Counted from the stretch's first letter, positions 17,701-26,810 are shown. The stretch is DNA of 64,000 nt from Maridesulfovibrio zosterae DSM 11974 (GCF_000425265.1 NZ_KE384343.1:236774-300773); one strand, 5' to 3'. The notes: a model not told the origin generated them from the letters alone. Program-made: numbers and translations.

Positions 17701-20172
17701 GACAGATTCACCTTGTTCATATCCCTGCTTGCTTAATCTTTTTAAGCCGGGGTAGAATTTGGAAATGATAACCGGATTTGTTTTGGTCGCGGTAACCCCT
17801 CGCCCTCCTGTTTCACTGACTCGTGCGGTCAGTCTGGCCTGAATTGCTGAATTTGATTTTATACTGTCTGGAATAAGTGTGGAAAAAGCTAATTTTCCTG
17901 CAGCATCAAGTTTATTCTCCGAAACCAGAATTTCACGAGCTTTGAAGTTGCCGTCATCTGTATTGAAACGGTATTCGCCGAATCCTGCCGGAGTAAATTC
18001 TGTCGGCTCCAAAGTCACTCTGGCTGTGACAGGAAGTCCCTCAGCCGGAGGGCCGAATAAGTATCGTCCTTCCACTTCAAAGTTAAGTTTTTCACCGATG
18101 GCAGCTGGTTTTGCCGTAATTATTTCAGCACTGATGCGATCAGGCATAAAATCTTCAACAGAGTAGCGGTAGTTGCCGACGCTTTCACTCCCAGCCATGA
18201 TTCGGATGTTGAACTGTCCGGTGGGTGAGTACTCTGGAATTGCCCTGCTGAATTCTACCAATCCCTGTGAATCTGTGTGAACTGTTTTTCGAAAAAGTTC
18301 TCTGCCGCGCTGATCTGTGTATACAAGAACCACGGGAAGTTTCTTGGGCGGTGATAGTTTCTCATCGCGTATAACAGCAACACCCTTTACCGTTTCACCG
18401 GGGCGATAGAGATCTCTTTCACCGTATGCAAAAGCTGTGAGACCTTTAGGAGAAAGCCTTTGCCCGGCAATATCAAGTCCAGATCTGTCTGTGGCAAAGC
18501 GGTCAAGCAATATGAAAGTCATATCATTTTTGCGGCTGATCACAGCCATATATGGAGTTCCTAGGTCTTTACGCAGTGTTGAATTCTTGATGACCAGCAT
18601 GCCGCGTGAATTCGTGGTTCCGCTGGCAATGATCTGATTCCTGTTGCTGATGAGCTGGATCTTGGCATCAAGCACAGGTTTGAGGTTTGATAGAGATGAA
18701 ATCCAGAAAAGAGTTTCTTTGTCGCCCTGTTTGGCAACGACCCCAAGATCTGTAATCATGACCCACCGTTGTCTTCCCTGTCCTTTGCCAGGAATCATGG
18801 CGCTGATGCGGTACAGTCCCTTTCCTCCCTTTGCAATGAAGCTTTGCAGAGAAAGAGGTGTGGTCACTTTTACATTTTTTTTGCCGGCTACTTTGATTTG
18901 TCCTGAAAAAATCTGGTTCCCAAGCGCTCCGGATATACCGCCGCCATAAGTTACCGGATCATAAACCATATATCCGTAGTGGGTGAACAGGGTGAACATG
19001 TTATTGGGAAATATACGGTCAACTTTAACATTCACAGCAGAAGTGTTGATTGTTGCAATGCCGAGAGTCTTATATCCAGATTCACTCAGGAACATGCCTG
19101 CTGATGTGAAATCAACCATGGGGCTGATATCTGGGATATTCAGTTTAGCAGTGATATTTTTATCAAGGATTGCTCCATCAGCTGCAGCAAGTCCCTTTTT
19201 CATGATTATGGAATATGTTTTTCCTGATTTAAATGGTCCGGAAAGAATTAATTTTTTACCTGATGTAGCTGCTGAAACATTAATTCCGGGTTTAATTGTG
19301 ATCATTTCAAGAGCTTTTGCAGGGATTAGCGGGCTTGAAAATGTAAGTTCAATGTTTGAACCTGAAATAGAACTTGAGGCTTTATAACCGGAGTATTTAA
19401 GAACAGGGTTGAAAACTATTTCAATTTTCTTTTCATAATCTTTAGACAGAACCATGGAGCCTTGCCCGTCCGGAAGATTTTTTCCTATTTTCAGAACGTA
19501 TAATTTAGGGTCAACAGTCTTTTCAATGGGGCTACTGACAAAACTCTGGTAATTATCATCATAATTGGTGGTAATGCTCAATTGTAAGGCTTTACCGTCC
19601 GGTCCTGTCAGTGATATGTTTTTTAAAGTTTTGTCAGGTTTAACATAGCTGCTGAAGATAATATCACCTTCAACGCGAACCTTTCGGCCTTCACCTGAAA
19701 TTGGCTCCGTGCGTATGTTGATTTGGTTAACAGTGAAACTTCCAGTTTGAACTGAAAATTTTGTTTGTCCTGTAAATTTCTGTCCTTCCAGTAAGAAATT
19801 GTCTGGTTTCAGCTCAATATCAAATTTTGTATCCTGTTTAAAAGCTGGATCAGCTGTGAATTTCAAACCGTATGGATTTATCCAGCGCCATTCCCCTTTT
19901 ACTTCCGGTGAAATAACAGCCGGTGCCTTTATTAAAACCTCTGACTGTGCTTCCGGTCCGATTGGCATATCAAAAGCGATGAGCAGTTGTGAGTAACCCT
20001 GACCATCAAGGCTTATATCAGTAACTGAAACTCCGTCACCGGACTCTATTCTGGCTGAAACCGACTCATGTTTGTTTTTTAAAAGTGCTGCAGCCTGAAT
20101 AACACAAAGCATGAGCAGAAGGGCAATAATGACATTTTTTTTGTCTCTGAAGGGGGAAGGACCTCTGTCCAT
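14776..20172 (-). CDS. yfhM: Bacterial alpha-2-macroglobulin (YfhM/ECAM type)
   Basis: A 1798-aa periplasmic protease trap. Residues ~13-30 are an N-terminal hydrophobic anchor (NVIIALLLMLCVIQAAALL) without a lipobox, unlike lipoprotein ECAM. Successive macroglobulin domains follow, with the MG1-type region and RYSVEDFMPDRISAE near 650. The thioester motif YPYGCAEQT is near residue 1348, so the Cys-Gln bond that traps attacking proteases should form. The thioester domain continues with a helical toroid (GGFSMWPGENRAEPW). The pair with pbpC matches the E. coli ECAM/PBP1C pair, thought to guard and repair the wall when the outer membrane is breached. ATG 20172 is chosen because GAGG lies upstream; the frame extends to 20223. 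Confidence 0.95.
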   Translation of the reverse strand: MDRGPSPFRDKKNVIIALLLMLCVIQAAALLKNKHESVSARIESGDGVSVTDISLDGQGYSQLLIAFDMPIGPEAQSEVLIKAPAVISPEVKGEWRWINPYGLKFTADPAFKQDTKFDIELKPDNFLLEGQKFTGQTKFSVQTGSFTVNQINIRTEPISGEGRKVRVEGDIIFSSYVKPDKTLKNISLTGPDGKALQLSITTNYDDNYQSFVSSPIEKTVDPKLYVLKIGKNLPDGQGSMVLSKDYEKKIEIVFNPVLKYSGYKASSSISGSNIELTFSSPLIPAKALEMITIKPGINVSAATSGKKLILSGPFKSGKTYSIIMKKGLAAADGAILDKNITAKLNIPDISPMVDFTSAGMFLSESGYKTLGIATINTSAVNVKVDRIFPNNMFTLFTHYGYMVYDPVTYGGGISGALGNQIFSGQIKVAGKKNVKVTTPLSLQSFIAKGGKGLYRISAMIPGKGQGRQRWVMITDLGVVAKQGDKETLFWISSLSNLKPVLDAKIQLISNRNQIIASGTTNSRGMLVIKNSTLRKDLGTPYMAVISRKNDMTFILLDRFATDRSGLDIAGQRLSPKGLTAFAYGERDLYRPGETVKGVAVIRDEKLSPPKKLPVVLVYTDQRGRELFRKTVHTDSQGLVEFSRAIPEYSPTGQFNIRIMAGSESVGNYRYSVEDFMPDRISAEIITAKPAAIGEKLNFEVEGRYLFGPPAEGLPVTARVTLEPTEFTPAGFGEYRFNTDDGNFKAREILVSENKLDAAGKLAFSTLIPDSIKSNSAIQARLTARVSETGGRGVTATKTNPVIISKFYPGLKRLSKQGYEQGESVKLDYITLTPSGKKTKAPKLIMHLYRDRWQTIVRATPSGSYQYVTERDPQLIETRELSPKDALGSFNVSPAEFGSYRVILSDPESGVAAQADFFCGGWGYSPWALENPARLEIIPTRKGDYKVGETAQYQVRTPFAGKMLVTIEDRSIRWMKTLNVKGNTATINVPVQKGISTNAYVTATLIRSVNKLETGSSARAVGAVPIFVDRDSNKLAVKISAPKTTRPDRIVSMKIKTKPGAKLTIAAVDEGILRLNNHKTPNPFDYFYAKRALAVSWSDTFGLLMPDAGPVNNSPAGGGMELAMMKQFAGSGSIKRVKPVTFWSGVITADKSGQASFDAQIPDFSGALRIMTVVTDGKRFGSASMLMTVRSPLMITPTLPRFLAPEETFDIPVSVRNDTPNGGNFSVAIKTSGAFKTEMNHDGFEIPTGRQKTAFFKTQVGKELGKTIFKISAEGNKEKTETSVDINIRAALPVQRSSQSGFIKDKSTNIPADLSGMRIETFERTLLVGNQPMLRLAGKLDYLLRYPYGCAEQTVSQAFPLLKFPELSRELSPESFKNRSPQYMVQSALSRLSMMQTSDGGFSMWPGENRAEPWISVYALHFLYQASISGYQVDTMLLNGAKRYVADKASTILDDHTYRLPAYAMYVLSRTGKVMHGPMNYMREQKTAAMDKLSLTMLAGAFAASGDMAAYHELISAKPAKLAGQDKDNQFSSPVRDMALELLIRMESDRTDDAIVKLAGKLSNLMADTGKNVTQDNALGFLALGTFFAQTKSATFPSGRIMSNGKELASFNRNGTAHVTVTGDKQLSIELDSAPKDGTSIWAINTRAVPELESWKPYSKGLVIKREFLTREGEPLDVSSIRQGQLVAMRTTVTSSGTSVANTVTNCLLPSGLEPENNKLASREDLPWIQNGNVQADHVDIRDDRILVFSDISDKGSVEQVTLLRAVTRGEFKIPPAQVEAMYDPSVSAATDLGKMTIK

Positions 20173-20420
20173 ATGGCAATCCTCGTGGTATATGAAAAGG
20201 TTATAATTATTCAGTTGATTCAACCTATAGTGCCAGCTTTTTTTATGTTAGTCATTGGATAAGAATGAATTTTTCTACAATTGGGCGTGGTTATAAAATT
20301 TAAAATAATCTCTCCTCTTGCTCTTGGACATTAAAAAAGGGTATATATTCTTATCGTTTTTAACATTGCTATGCGTGCTTGTCAGCAGCATTTCATTTTT
20401 TGAAAACAAGGAGAAATAAT

Positions 20421-20828
20421 TTGGAAATTCATAACATCGCAATTGTTGGTCTTGGTCGCATCGGGACAAAATTTTTAGAAAAAACACTCAGTAGAACTGA
20501 TGTTATCACTATTAAAGCTGTTTGCGAACTTTACGAGACAAAGGGACGTATACTTGCTGAGGCGGAAAACATCCCGGTCATGGATCTAAGTAAAATTGTT
20601 TCTCTCGGTGTTGGAATCGATATTATTTTTGACCTTACCGGGGATCCTAATGTCACAAAAGGATTACGTAAAAAACTTGATAAATCTGGAAATACATATA
20701 CTCAAGTCGCTCAGAATAGACTTGCCAGACTGGTCTGGGACCTTATGAGCCAGGAAGGGTGTCTTCCCGATCTTGGAAAAAGGAAATCACAGGTTTACGC
20801 AGATATGCTTATTGCCGAAGAAAATTAA
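20421..20828 (+). CDS. Small stand-alone Rossmann NAD(P)-binding protein
   Basis: A 135-aa protein that begins directly with a dinucleotide-binding fold: IAIVGLGRIGTKFLE (GxGxxG), then a beta strand ending in an acidic residue (KAVCELYETKG), and IIFDLTGDPNVTKGLRKKL. It resembles the N-terminal domain of homoserine dehydrogenase or Gfo/Idh oxidoreductases but lacks the catalytic domain, so it may be an NAD(P)-sensing or ligand-binding protein. The start is TTG 20421, with AAGGAG ten bases upstream. It converges on the histidine kinase with 5 bases between the stops. The sequence is complete, with no sign of truncation by a mobile element. No substrate can be named. Confidence 0.75.
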   Translation: MEIHNIAIVGLGRIGTKFLEKTLSRTDVITIKAVCELYETKGRILAEAENIPVMDLSKIVSLGVGIDIIFDLTGDPNVTKGLRKKLDKSGNTYTQVAQNRLARLVWDLMSQEGCLPDLGKRKSQVYADMLIAEEN

Positions 20829-20833
20829 CTCTT

Positions 20834-23251
20834 CTAAATAACAGGAAGAGTTATCGTAAACCTTGTTCCGTCACCTTTGCTGGAGTCAACGGTGATGTTT
20901 CCGCTGTGATTTTGGGTCACTATGAAATAAGAAACAGATAGTCCCAACCCGGTACCCTGTCCTGGACTTTTTGTTGAATAAAATGGTTCAAATATTCTTT
21001 TTAAATGTTCTTCAGGAATGCCTGGGCCGTTGTCTTCTATTTCCACTTTTACTGATTGTTTGTCTGTTAAGGTCCGGATAGTTATTGTCGGGACCTTATG
21101 TTTGTTTTCATCTTCAGATATGGCCTGCGCGGCGTTTTTGATTAGGTTCAAAATTACCTGACTTATTTCCATCTCTGTAAAATTGAACATAGGAGGTGAA
21201 CTGTAGTCTCTTATTATTTTGATTTTTTTAAAGTCATATTGTTTCTTCAGGTCATAATCATTTGACGCCAGTGATATGGCTGTCTCAATTACCGTTTCAA
21301 TATTGCAGGATGATTTGGAGGAATTACTTTTGCGGCTGAAGTCAAGCATTGACTTGACAATAGATGCTGCACGCACTCCAGCCTCTTGAATTCCGTGTAA
21401 ATATCCTGTTATACCCCTCTTATCCATGTAGTTTCTTAAATTATCCAAATCAATGTTGCACTTTTCCGCAATAGGGCGGTTGCTTTCAAGGTTTGGAGAG
21501 GTGCGTCTGAGTATATTCTGGGTTACCTGCATGATGACCCCTAGGGGATTATTGATTTCATGAGCCATGCCGGCAGCAAGACCTCCGACTGACATCATTT
21601 TTTCCGTTTGGATCATAATTTTCTGCATTTTTTTCCGTTCTGTAATATCACGCATGACAATGAGCAGCTTCTTTTGTCCACCGATAGTAGCTACTCTAGC
21701 TAAATTATCAGTCCAGAATGGTTCTTTTTTGGAATTTTTAACCATCCATTCAAAGTGAACTGACTGACCTGATTGAGCTTTTTTAAAAAGTTCAGCAGCG
21801 TATTTGTTGTCATAGGGGGGAGTATTAAAACTTATAGCCTCAGGGGACATACCTATTGCTTCTGTTCTGCTCAATCCAAAGAAATCTAGAAATGCTTGAT
21901 TTACATCCGTAAATATCCGTTTGGAAATATCCATGACTGCAATGGCATCTTTTGTCGCATTAAATATTTCACGATAGGTTATCTCTGATTTAAGCAGCTC
22001 ATTTTTGGCCAGCTCGCGACTTTTACTCATAGAATTGGCAAGAATTGCCATTTGATCAAATTCTTTAAAAGTTATTTGTGACCGGTCAATTTTTACAGGT
22101 GATTCTATTCCTTTTAAAAAGAAACGATCAAAGTAATCAAAGTTATCTGAAAGCATTTTTTTGAACCGTCTGGAGAAAAAAATTATTGCAATAGAAAAAA
22201 TGAGCAACAGAATGCAAACAGAACATATATGGATGATAAGTGTATTATATAATACAGCTTCTTTTTCTTTGAGCTCTTTTTCAAGTATGCTGATGTTTAT
22301 TCCTGATCCAATATACCATTTCCATTCAGGAAATGCCGTGCAATAACTTAACTTTTTATACGTCTTATAGTTAGGTGGAGCAGAAGGAGTCATGTAGGTC
22401 AAGAACCCTCCTCCTGATTTTGCTACAGAAATCAGCTCATTGATAACCTTTACTCCATTGGCATTTTTAATATTGAGAATATTTTTACCTTTGGTGCGTC
22501 CAATAAGTGATAGTCCGTCATATTGCCCCGCAAAAATATGAAGTTCCTCGTCAAGATTGATCTTGGTTAATCTGATAAGAACATCTTTCTGAGTATTCTT
22601 TTTTATGTTTTCAAAATAGGCTCCTGTACCTATTATCCAATTATATGGTTTGAAAAGTTTTATGTACGCTTTTTTTTCGAAGAATTTTCCTGCAGAATTG
22701 GGTTTGCTCCACAAATAATTAATATATCCTTCAGAATTCAGTTCAACAATGGAGATCATTTCTTTGCATATAAATCGTCCGTCAGGGGTTTGTAGGTTAA
22801 GTATATTTGTTTTCTCAATCTCTGGATTATCAGTATTTATTTGCGATATACCGGTTTTATCGAATATGAAGAGATACAAGTTGTTCTGTTCATGGGCCAA
22901 AGCACGCAAAGTATCCTTAATAAGTGTTTTCAGTTCTGACTCGGGCAGAGTGTCTTTGTATTTATTATAGATAGTAGTGGTCAGATTATGTGATTCCAGA
23001 ATAAATTTTTTAACATTGGTGATGGCGTGTTCCAGTGCATTTTTTTGACTGAATTCAATGAAATTCTGAACTCTTGAAACTTCATGGATTAATGATTTTT
23101 CCACATCTCCCATTATTTCTTCTTTAGCCGCACGAGTATCATTATGGTAGTCAGCAATAACAAAATATATTGTGATTCCCCCAAAAATGAGGGTGGAGGA
23201 GAAGCATAGGCTTAATAAGTAGCGTGACAGAATAGAAACAATACTTTTCAT
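20834..23251 (-). CDS. Membrane sensor histidine kinase with Cache and PAS domains
   Basis: An 805-aa sensor. One transmembrane helix lies at ~10-33 and another at ~335-360, enclosing a periplasmic double Cache region with two similar halves (WIIGTGAYFENI and WYIGSGINISIL end them). A cytoplasmic PAS domain is at ~420-540 (ATKDAIAVMDISKRI). HisKA has the phospho-acceptor His in AAGMAHEINNPLG (near 563). HATPase_c has NLIKNAAQA, EIEDNGPGIPEEH and GTGLGLSVSYFI. It should autophosphorylate in response to a small periplasmic ligand, probably an organic acid or amine given the Cache type, but no response regulator lies beside it. The ribosome binding site before ATG 23251 is weak. The gene stands alone. 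Confidence 0.93.
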   Translation of the reverse strand: MKSIVSILSRYLLSLCFSSTLIFGGITIYFVIADYHNDTRAAKEEIMGDVEKSLIHEVSRVQNFIEFSQKNALEHAITNVKKFILESHNLTTTIYNKYKDTLPESELKTLIKDTLRALAHEQNNLYLFIFDKTGISQINTDNPEIEKTNILNLQTPDGRFICKEMISIVELNSEGYINYLWSKPNSAGKFFEKKAYIKLFKPYNWIIGTGAYFENIKKNTQKDVLIRLTKINLDEELHIFAGQYDGLSLIGRTKGKNILNIKNANGVKVINELISVAKSGGGFLTYMTPSAPPNYKTYKKLSYCTAFPEWKWYIGSGINISILEKELKEKEAVLYNTLIIHICSVCILLLIFSIAIIFFSRRFKKMLSDNFDYFDRFFLKGIESPVKIDRSQITFKEFDQMAILANSMSKSRELAKNELLKSEITYREIFNATKDAIAVMDISKRIFTDVNQAFLDFFGLSRTEAIGMSPEAISFNTPPYDNKYAAELFKKAQSGQSVHFEWMVKNSKKEPFWTDNLARVATIGGQKKLLIVMRDITERKKMQKIMIQTEKMMSVGGLAAGMAHEINNPLGVIMQVTQNILRRTSPNLESNRPIAEKCNIDLDNLRNYMDKRGITGYLHGIQEAGVRAASIVKSMLDFSRKSNSSKSSCNIETVIETAISLASNDYDLKKQYDFKKIKIIRDYSSPPMFNFTEMEISQVILNLIKNAAQAISEDENKHKVPTITIRTLTDKQSVKVEIEDNGPGIPEEHLKRIFEPFYSTKSPGQGTGLGLSVSYFIVTQNHSGNITVDSSKGDGTRFTITLPVI

Positions 23252-23453
23252 GCAAGATCCATTTGAAGTAAATTTTTTCCAGTTTTAAGAGCTGTTGCTA
23301 GTTACAATGAGATTCAGAGTAATAATGGAGAGGTTCTCAACGGTAGATAATAATAACAGCTGGCAGGCGTTGGGACAAGAAATGAATTAAACTAATAACT
23401 ATGATTTAGTTTTGAGATCAAGAGTGTCCTTTTTTGGGGGAATAGGAAATAAA

Positions 23454-23485
23454 AAAGGGTTACGATCATATGATCGTAACCCTTT
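23454..23485. terminator. Terminator of tRNA-Arg copy 1
   Basis: A perfect 32-base palindrome (AAAGGGTTACGATCAT and complement). On the minus strand it lies 11 bases past the tRNA 3' end and runs into TTTTTTATTT. Confidence 0.9.
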
Positions 23486-23496
23486 AGTTTACTTAA

Positions 23497-23573
23497 TGGT
23501 GCGCCTGAGAGGATTCGAACCTCTGACCTACGGATTCGTAGTCCGGCACTCTATCCAGCTGAGCTACAGGCGC
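23497..23573 (-). tRNA. tRNA-Arg (anticodon ACG), copy 1
   Basis: A 77-base cloverleaf with acceptor GCGCCTG/CAGGCGC, a D-arm (GCTCAGCTGGATAGAG), anticodon loop CTACGAA with anticodon ACG, the T-loop GGTTCGAATCC and an encoded CCA. It closely matches E. coli tRNA-Arg(ACG). The 27:43 pair looks mismatched. It is identical to the copy at 26855. Confidence 0.95.
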
Positions 23574-23692
23574 ACATCGAAGAAATCTTTTAGGTGTAAA
23601 CTTTTGTTTGGTCAAGCATTAATTTAAAAAAAATAAAATTAATGGTTCTGTTAAAAATAAAAATTCTCGAAATAAGCATTTTAATAAAATTT

Positions 23693-23722
23693 AATAAGCA
23701 GAATATATGAAAGAAATTTAAA
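23693..23722 (+). repeat. Left direct repeat of the island between the tRNA-Arg genes
   Basis: AATAAGCAGAATATATGAAA continues to AGAAATTTAAA. It matches 26781-26810 with one A/G difference over 30 bases. The two copies flank the transposase remnant, AraC and aldehyde reductase segment. Confidence 0.75.
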
Positions 23723-24420
23723 CGGCTCTACCTCAAAGAAAGGATATCCATTTATGGATCAAATATTAATCTGTCTGCCCGATTTTGCAATTAAAAAGGT
23801 GATGTCGTATTTTTTCAATAATTCTTGAGGTGGAGTGGACGGGCAAACCCATTTATCCACGATGTAGGAGTTCGTCTTTCCGTATCAAAGACTCTTTGGC
23901 GTTTCATCAAGAGTATTCCACAAGGTTTATAAGCAGATTGCCGAGGAGAATATTTCGTATGGTCGAGGCGGAATTATGAAAGCTCTGCTTACTCGTAAAG
24001 ATCACTTAACAGATAGAAAATAGAGTTAATATCTAGACATTTTGAAGCTCAACCAAGCATAAAATTATACATCATTTTTGCCATGCGCTCTGCTCAGAGT
24101 CAGCGTTTAGAATGGTCGTAGTTGTAAAAAATACATTTTCGAATTGCTTGATAAAATCAAGCAATTTCAGCAGAGTCCTTTTGGTCTGTTTCGAACATTA
24201 GGTAAAACTCTGAATAGTTGGAAGGAGGAAGTCTTTACTCAAAAGAGGCGGGGAAATTGCTAGCCCCCTAATTATATTAGGCCTCAGGGCTTACCGGGAT
24301 ACAACCCACCTGCAAAGCAGACCTAAAGGATGGACAACCTCAGCAATTGGAGTAAAATCTAAAATTTGTTTGGCACTTAAACTGAGGGGATACCGCTTTG
24401 GCGCCAGTAAAATTCACACA
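23723..24420 (+). pseudogene. Degenerate transposase remnants
   Basis: No long open frame is present, but broken coding pieces can be read. One gives a stretch ending ISYGRGGIMKALLTRKDHLTDRK and then a stop near 24021. Another at about 24146-24263 gives LDKIKQFQQSPFGLF and KTLNSWKEEVF and then a stop. The second resembles the C-terminal end of ISL3-type transposases, where a segment like KTLxxWKEEI is common. The pieces are separated by stops and frame changes. I cannot see terminal inverted repeats. The remnants suggest how the island arrived, but the family call is tentative. Confidence 0.45.
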
Positions 24421-24445
24421 TCAAACAGTTTTCTAAGGCGTAACT

Positions 24446-25354
24446 ATGCAACATTTTGAGTCATTGATATTATACCACCACTACATGGGATGGCCTTCGC
24501 CCAGGCTCCCGTTGATGAGTATTATGTCACGATTCCCCGACGAATTTAATGGCAGCACCCGACCCCAATCTGGTCCAATCAGCAGCGATTTCTACGTGAT
24601 ACAGATTATGCGACTGCTTGCTGGCGACGTAGGCTATGGAAGAACAAAGTACGATTTCAGTCATGGGTCCATGAAATTCGTTGCTCCGGGGCAAATTCTC
24701 GAGTGGGACAGAATTATAACCGCGCCTTGGGGGTACTCTCTCGTTTTTCATAAGGATTATATTCGGGGGCATGTTGTGGAGAAGCAGATCAAGCAATGCA
24801 ACTTCTTTTCATACGATATCAATGAAGCCTTGCATCTATCCCAAAAGGAAGAATTGAGCGCCCTTGGGGTATTCAGGACCATTTATTCAGAATATCAGGC
24901 AGATCATGATGTCTACAGTAGTGATATTATACTCGCACAAATTGAAACTCTTCTACGGTTCTCCACTCGTTACTACGAACGACAGTTTGACGATAGAAAG
25001 AAGCTGAATACGGAGTTCAGTCTTCAATTCGAAGCACTGCTGACCACGTATTTTGAAAGTGGAAAACCGAAACTACAAGGTATGCCCAGCGTGGAATGGG
25101 CAGCAGAAGAGCTCTCCCTTTCTCCTCGCTACCTAAGCGACACGCTGAAGGCAGAGACTGGCAAGACCGCTTTGGAACACATACACAACTATTTAATTGA
25201 TACGGCTAAAAGCCTTTTGCTCATCCCAGATATGACCGTTTCTGAGGCTGCCTATCAACTTGGGTTTGAATATCCACAATATTTTTCGCGACTTTTCAAA
25301 AATAAAACGGGGCTGTCTCCGAGTGAATACCGCATAAAAAAAACTGAGTACTAG
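24446..25354 (+). CDS. AraC family transcriptional regulator
   Basis: A 302-aa regulator. The N-terminal ~180 residues are a cupin-like sensor region. The C-terminal ~100 residues are the AraC/XylS double helix-turn-helix: EWAAEELSLSPRYLSDTLKA for the first unit and MTVSEAAYQLGFEYPQYFSR for the second, then the family ending FKNKTGLSPSEYR. It precedes an iron alcohol dehydrogenase gene on the same strand, the arrangement of E. coli yqhC-yqhD, where the regulator senses reactive aldehydes. By analogy it probably activates the downstream gene; this is inference. It lies in the acquired segment between the direct repeats. AAGGCG lies 8 bases before ATG 24446. Confidence 0.92.
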   Translation: MQHFESLILYHHYMGWPSPRLPLMSIMSRFPDEFNGSTRPQSGPISSDFYVIQIMRLLAGDVGYGRTKYDFSHGSMKFVAPGQILEWDRIITAPWGYSLVFHKDYIRGHVVEKQIKQCNFFSYDINEALHLSQKEELSALGVFRTIYSEYQADHDVYSSDIILAQIETLLRFSTRYYERQFDDRKKLNTEFSLQFEALLTTYFESGKPKLQGMPSVEWAAEELSLSPRYLSDTLKAETGKTALEHIHNYLIDTAKSLLLIPDMTVSEAAYQLGFEYPQYFSRLFKNKTGLSPSEYRIKKTEY

Positions 25355-25466
25355 AATAACGTCCCTTGAAGAATCGAAGAAATATATCCATTTTCCGTTG
25401 GTTTGTGTATAGCCCGTAGGTTCCCACTCATATAGATCTCCATCATTACAAACCAAAGGAGAGACT

Positions 25467-26642
25467 ATGGATAATTTCATTTTTCACATCCCGACCAAGG
25501 CATATTTCGGAAAAGGACAAATTAAGAACCTCGGAAAGGCTATAAAAGCCAACGGCGGTGCTAAGGTCCTTCTGGGATATGGTGGTGGAAGCATCAAAAA
25601 AAATGGTATTTTCGCGCAGATCGTTGACCAACTGAATGCCGAAGGTATCAATTATGTGGAATTCAAAGGCATTCAACCCAACCCACACATCGAAAGTGTC
25701 GAGCAAGGAATGACCCTGTATCATGAAGAAGCTTGTGACTTCATCCTGGCCGTCGGCGGCGGCTCTGTCATAGACACTTGCAAGGCCGTCAGCATCGGTG
25801 TTGTCTATGATGGCCCTGTGCTTGATCTGTTATTAGGCAAAGAGGTCCCTAAACAAGCTGCGCCGCTGGGCTCGGTGCTAACCATGGCTGGAACTGGGAG
25901 CGAGATGGATCAGGCAGCGGTTATTTCGGTCGGGAAACAGCATAAAAAGAAGGCATTAATTCACGAAAAACTCTTTCCTAGATTCTCTATTCTCGACCCG
26001 GAATACACATTCACCGTCCCGGAATATCACTCCATGGCGGGATGTGCCGACATCCTCTGCCATCTTATGGAACAGTATTTCGCACCTGAATGTGGCGCAG
26101 ACGTCCAAGACGGAATGAATGAGGGGCTGATGCGTGTAGTGCTCGAACGTACCCCTCAGATTCTCGAGAATCCAAGAGACTACAATGCCAGAGCCTCTAT
26201 TATGTGGGCCAGCTCTATGGCGTTGACCGGATTCCATCTCCGCCTCGGCAAGCCGACGGCAAATTCCCGGCTGCATATGATCGGACATGAACTCTCCAGC
26301 ATGTACGATATGACACACGGAGTAACACTTGCTTTACTGACACCGGCATGGATGCGACAGACTATATCCAAGGCTCCAGAATATCTGCCGCTCTTCGCTC
26401 GATTCGCTCGTAATGTGATGAACATCCGAGAAGCCAATGATGCTATAGCAGCGAAAACAGGAATCGAAAAGCTCTCCCAGTTTTACAAACGCATTGGTAT
26501 GCCTACTAACTTGAGCGAGGCTGGCGTTAGAGAAAATGATCTGAAAATCATTGCTAATCGGGCCGTAGAGAACGGCCAACTTGGATGCCTCTATGCCATT
26601 GGCAAAAACGAAGTGCTCTCAATTCTTCAGGATGCTTACTGA
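25467..26642 (+). CDS. Iron-containing alcohol dehydrogenase, YqhD/butanol dehydrogenase-like
   Basis: A 391-aa group III alcohol dehydrogenase that reduces aldehydes with NAD(P)H. The N-terminal nucleotide domain has AYFGKGQIKNLG, GYGGGSIKKNG and AVGGGSVIDTCKAVSIG. Metal ligands are visible in AGCADILCHLMEQYF (Asp and His) and RLHMIGHELSSMYDMTHG (two His), with MAGTGSEM between them. Length and motifs fit the YqhD/BDH branch. AAAGGAGAG precedes ATG 25467, a strong site. With the AraC gene 112 bases upstream it forms a likely aldehyde-detoxification module. It lies within the segment bounded by direct repeats and two identical tRNA-Arg genes, so recent acquisition is likely. Confidence 0.94.
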   Translation: MDNFIFHIPTKAYFGKGQIKNLGKAIKANGGAKVLLGYGGGSIKKNGIFAQIVDQLNAEGINYVEFKGIQPNPHIESVEQGMTLYHEEACDFILAVGGGSVIDTCKAVSIGVVYDGPVLDLLLGKEVPKQAAPLGSVLTMAGTGSEMDQAAVISVGKQHKKKALIHEKLFPRFSILDPEYTFTVPEYHSMAGCADILCHLMEQYFAPECGADVQDGMNEGLMRVVLERTPQILENPRDYNARASIMWASSMALTGFHLRLGKPTANSRLHMIGHELSSMYDMTHGVTLALLTPAWMRQTISKAPEYLPLFARFARNVMNIREANDAIAAKTGIEKLSQFYKRIGMPTNLSEAGVRENDLKIIANRAVENGQLGCLYAIGKNEVLSILQDAY

Positions 26643-26780
26643 TGTGTCCATATCTATATAGACAAAAGGAGTGAGGAAAGGGAAGGACAAACCCGCCGAA
26701 CATTCGCCTCTCTGTGGTTCGACAAAGTAAACCCACTTCTGTAACTATTCATTCTTGTAGTGAGCTAAAATAACAAATTA

Positions 26781-26810
26781 AATAAGCAGAATATGTGAAA
26801 GAAATTTAAA
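26781..26810 (+). repeat. Right direct repeat of the island
   Basis: The partner of 23693-23722, with 29 of 30 bases identical. Its last three bases overlap the terminator of tRNA-Arg copy 2, so this copy probably holds the original target site. Confidence 0.75.

Noticed and set aside
14792-20000. Many plus-strand open frames opposite the macroglobulin gene
   Set aside because: They are antisense shadows of a long, well-supported coding region.
23723-24420. Complete insertion sequence
   Set aside because: Only broken fragments are readable and no terminal inverted repeats were found.
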